DNA of 7,831 bases from Gammaproteobacteria bacterium. Its GTDB lineage: Bacteria > Pseudomonadota > Gammaproteobacteria > UBA4575. The stretch covers positions 1 to 7,831 of the forward strand of contig JAPUHH010000143.1 of the NCBI GenBank assembly GCA_027297825.1, in the 5' to 3' direction. Below the pieces are notes generated by a model. The model saw only the letters and a program-made list of their open reading frames with translations. It did not search any database and had not been told where the DNA came from. The position numbers and the translations under genes were made by a program. This document shows positions 6,351-7,831 of the stretch, piece after piece (the first letter of the stretch is position 1; each line of letters starts with the position of its first letter).

Positions 6351-6890
6351 CTAACTTATTATCTGCAGCAATAACCCTTGATACGTTTTTTCTAGGCTCT
6401 TGCCAAATAAGGGGTCTGCCATGTGCGCTAATTCATTATCTATTTTTTCCCAGTCATTTTCATCCAGTATTGAATTCAGGATTGGATAAACATAAGCTTC
6501 TTCTTGTTGCATATGTTCTTTTTGAATAGATATATATTTTTTTAAACAAGAACATAGCTCCTCTCTTTTTTGAGGCACATCTGCAAGAGCTCCTTCCAAC
6601 ATCCTTAAGAGATTTTCTGTAAGTATTGGCATACCTTCATGCTCGTGAAGAAGTTCGGTAATTTCCTCACGCGCTTGCTCATGGTGATCAAGAAAATATT
6701 TAAATACTATATTCTCTAATGGATGATGAACATTATCGGGATACTCCTTCATATACTTTATTGCATCTAATGTCGTACTAAGATCAGAGTTCTCACATTT
6801 TTCCAGCAAGTACAATTGATGTTCTAAAAATGATAAAAGCTTAGAAATGTTTTTATGATCTTCGTGTAGTTTATTAAGTATATGATTCAA
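6351..6890 (-). CDS. Hemerythrin-like (HHE) diiron protein
   Basis: A 179-residue soluble four-helix-bundle protein expected to bind a non-haem diiron centre, with roles in O2, NO or redox sensing or storage known for the family. Likely ligands are His12 in 'KLHEDHKNI', His55/His56 and Glu59 in 'NVHHPLENIVF', His82/His84 in 'LLHEHEG', and His126 and Glu130 in 'KEHMQQEEAYVYP'. The motif order matches the short bacterial HHE proteins. The start is unusual: the only initiator near the N-terminus is TTG 6888-6890, since no in-frame ATG occurs until residue 47. A GGGA (about 6906-6909) is too far from it but well placed for an ATA at 6897-6899, which could be a mutated ATG. The gene lies 48 bases after the DUF4404 gene on the same strand and presumably shares its FNR-box promoter. 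No domain follows the hemerythrin fold. Confidence 0.87.
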   Translation of the reverse strand: MNHILNKLHEDHKNISKLLSFLEHQLYLLEKCENSDLSTTLDAIKYMKEYPDNVHHPLENIVFKYFLDHHEQAREEITELLHEHEGMPILTENLLRMLEGALADVPQKREELCSCLKKYISIQKEHMQQEEAYVYPILNSILDENDWEKIDNELAHMADPLFGKSLEKTYQGLLLQIIS

Positions 6891-6938
6891 AACTACTATT
6901 TTTATCCCGTGTGTTTTGATTGGGTTACAGGGAGATGA

Positions 6939-7202
6939 CTAAATACCAATATTAGTAAGTTTCATCATTACATCATTTAGAATACTTGTTATTCTTGGAT
7001 GCTCTACTTCAAATTTTTCAATCTGCGCCTTAACATTTTCTGTCAATGACACTTTATTTTTCTTGTCCCCCAATTCCTCAATTTGCTCCACGATATTAAT
7101 TATCAAAAGACTAAGCTCCTGATGAGCATCACTGTCTGTTTCTAATCTATCGAGTTCTTTTCGTAGCTTGTTGATTAGTTGATGCAAGTCTTTCTGGCTC
7201 AT
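6939..7202 (-). CDS. DUF4404 family protein
   Basis: An 87-residue acidic, helical protein of unknown biochemical role. The N-terminal 'LHQLINKLRKELDRLE' has heptad-like Leu/Ile spacing of a short coiled coil, and the C-terminal half reads 'QIEKFEVEHPRITSILNDV' then 'LTNIGI'. A coiled-coil start followed by F-E-x-E-HP and a terminal 'NIGI'-like end is the layout I recall for DUF4404. Length fits the family (about 85-90). The start ATG 7200-7202 has a weak AGGT about ten bases upstream. It is first in a two-gene unit with the hemerythrin gene, suggesting related roles, but no function is established. The promoter upstream carries an FNR-like box. Confidence 0.8.
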   Translation of the reverse strand: MSQKDLHQLINKLRKELDRLETDSDAHQELSLLIINIVEQIEELGDKKNKVSLTENVKAQIEKFEVEHPRITSILNDVMMKLTNIGI

Positions 7203-7265
7203 TTACATAAATACCTATAAATAAATTGAATAATCAGATTGATAAACATTCCATACTTCTAACAT

Positions 7266-7314
7266 AGGCATAATCATATTACATTTTCACATTTATAGTA
7301 TTGAGCTAGATCAT
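7266..7314 (-). promoter_or_regulatory. FNR/ANR-type promoter of the DUF4404-hemerythrin operon
   Basis: TTGAGCTAGATCAT (7301-7314) matches TTGAT-N4-ATCAA at eight of ten fixed positions and keeps both TGA/TCA cores. On the minus strand TATGAT (7278-7273, five of six to TATAAT) is the -10. The predicted start at 7266 puts the box centre (between 7307 and 7308) at exactly -41.5, the class II FNR position. The -35 region under the box (ATACTA) matches TTGACA poorly, as expected for an activator-dependent promoter. Oxygen-limited expression is inferred. Confidence 0.6.
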
Positions 7315-7320
7315 ACTATA
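7294..7320. repeat. Inverted repeat wrapped around the FNR-like box
   Basis: TATAGTAT (7294-7301) and ATACTATA (7313-7320) are perfect 8-base complementary arms with an 11-base spacer. They overlap the FNR-like box by one and two bases at its ends and are centred half a base from it. This may be the site of a second regulator that competes with FNR, or an extended operator for one protein. It sits between divergent genes. Confidence 0.45.
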
Positions 7321-7371
7321 TATCTAAATCAGCCTAATATGGAAACCACTAATATCTAAAAATGTAAAAAA

Positions 7372-7377
7372 TATAAT
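7372..7377 (+). promoter_or_regulatory. -10 element for the rightward small-protein genes
   Basis: A perfect TATAAT lies 31 bases before the ATG at 7409, with no good -35 at 16-18 bases. The predicted start (about 7384) lies about 76 bases from the FNR-like box centre, so the shared intergenic region could control both directions. Confidence is limited by AT-richness. Confidence 0.35.
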
Positions 7378-7408
7378 AGTAGATCAACTTAGAAAGCTAA
7401 ACTAGTGC

Positions 7409-7546
7409 ATGAAATTTTCGGCAAACAACAAAATCATCCTAGCGCATGAGCAGGCAATCCTTGGGATTGTTATTGCTCTAAGTGCAACTTTAAGTTTTGC
7501 AATTGGCCTTTTTGTGCTTCTTTGGATAATTAAACGTCTATCTTGA
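7409..7546 (+). CDS. Small single-span membrane protein (45 residues), unknown function
   Basis: ATG 7409-7411 to TGA 7544-7546. The N-terminus is short and polar ('MKFSANNKIILAHEQ'). A hydrophobic span of about 23 residues follows ('ILGIVIALSATLSFAIGLFV' and a few more), then a basic tail 'KRLS'. The positive charges suggest a cytoplasmic C-terminus, though Lys residues at the N-terminus make topology uncertain. No Shine-Dalgarno is obvious. It is divergent from the DUF4404-hemerythrin operon and followed after 73 bases by another membrane-protein gene. I do not recognise the family. Protein-like composition and the upstream TATAAT favour a real gene. Confidence 0.5.
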   Translation: MKFSANNKIILAHEQAILGIVIALSATLSFAIGLFVLLWIIKRLS

Positions 7547-7619
7547 TAAAATGAAAACTCCTTACATAAATTTTAATTTAATTTGCAACGCCGTATTTTG
7601 GTGAGCAATGGGATTGTAA

Positions 7620-7831
7620 ATGAAAAATAATCTAAACCAATCAATCAAAGATGCGCTAATTAGTATTAAGGGTGAAACTAACCCAGATGCGTTTCACTTA
7701 ATTCAAGATCAGATTAACTCCCTGCATAATGCTAATAGCCGATACCTAATAATTATTTCAATTTTGTGTCTAATGTGTATTGCAGCATTTGGATCAGGCT
7801 GGCTCCTTGCTTACTCATATTTGCCGTGTGA
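7620..7831 (+). CDS. Membrane-anchored protein of unknown function, cut by window edge
   Basis: ATG 7620-7622 has GGGA about seven bases upstream. Seventy codons are visible and the frame is still open at the right edge. The first 46 residues are polar and probably helical, including 'SIKDALISIKGETNPDAFHL' and 'IQDQINSLHNANSR'. A strongly hydrophobic span of about 25 residues follows ('YLIIISILCLMCIAAFGSGW' onward). This is the layout of a cytoplasmic N-terminal segment with a membrane anchor. It follows the 45-residue membrane protein on the same strand and may share its transcript. Family not recognised; the missing C-terminus could hold the defining domain. Confidence 0.6.
   Translation, partial: MKNNLNQSIKDALISIKGETNPDAFHLIQDQINSLHNANSRYLIIISILCLMCIAAFGSGWLLAYSYLPC

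Noticed and set aside
7551..7604. 17-codon frame between the two small membrane-protein genes
   Set aside because: Could be a leader peptide, but there is no ribosome binding site or regulatory structure to support it.
1..7831. CRISPR array, tRNA, rRNA or complete insertion sequence
   Set aside because: No regularly spaced direct repeats, no cloverleaf or rRNA sequence, and no transposase with terminal repeats were seen on either strand.

Overview
The window looks like an AT-rich gammaproteobacterial chromosome segment with clear signs of gene decay. The affiliation rests on protein family types (a RegB/RegA-type redox two-component pair, a CzcC/CusC-like outer-membrane lipoprotein, a DUF4404 plus hemerythrin pair) and is only an inference. 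Intergenic stretches are long for a bacterium and at least three loci are broken.

Left part (1-2150, minus strand): remains of a heavy-metal efflux operon read right to left. A MetA-like outer-membrane beta-barrel protein is a wreck with only its two ends left (1638 to about 2150). A small exported Cys-rich CzcI-like protein follows (1234-1554). Next is a TolC-family outer-membrane lipoprotein that runs off the left edge (1-1108). The membrane-fusion and RND pump genes would be expected beyond the edge.

Middle (2150-4421, plus strand): a gene-free regulatory stretch with a site resembling the RegA/PrrA operator, then a RegB-like quinone-sensing histidine kinase and a RegA-like response regulator overlapping by one base. 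Both are disrupted, the kinase by one in-frame TGA and the regulator by a one-base loss in a G-run. All their signature residues are still readable.

4422-5812 (minus strand): a complete PLP-dependent transsulfuration enzyme of the cystathionine gamma-synthase/lyase type. It is preceded 50 bases upstream by a 53-codon helix-turn-helix gene. The enzyme's leader holds two mutually exclusive small hairpins, one of which hides the ribosome binding site.

5813-6350: a 540-base stretch without a convincing gene, rich in short inverted repeats.

Right part (6351-7831): a DUF4404 gene and a hemerythrin-like diiron gene form a minus-strand operon. Its promoter has an FNR/ANR-like box centred exactly 41.5 bases upstream of the predicted transcription start. 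Divergent from it are two small single-span membrane-protein genes of unknown function, the second cut by the right edge. Oxygen or redox sensing is a common thread (RegB/RegA, FNR box, hemerythrin), but a link between these loci is inference. I do not see an unmistakable new system. The best candidates for follow-up are the leader switch, the FNR-box divergent locus with its small membrane proteins, and the small helix-turn-helix gene.
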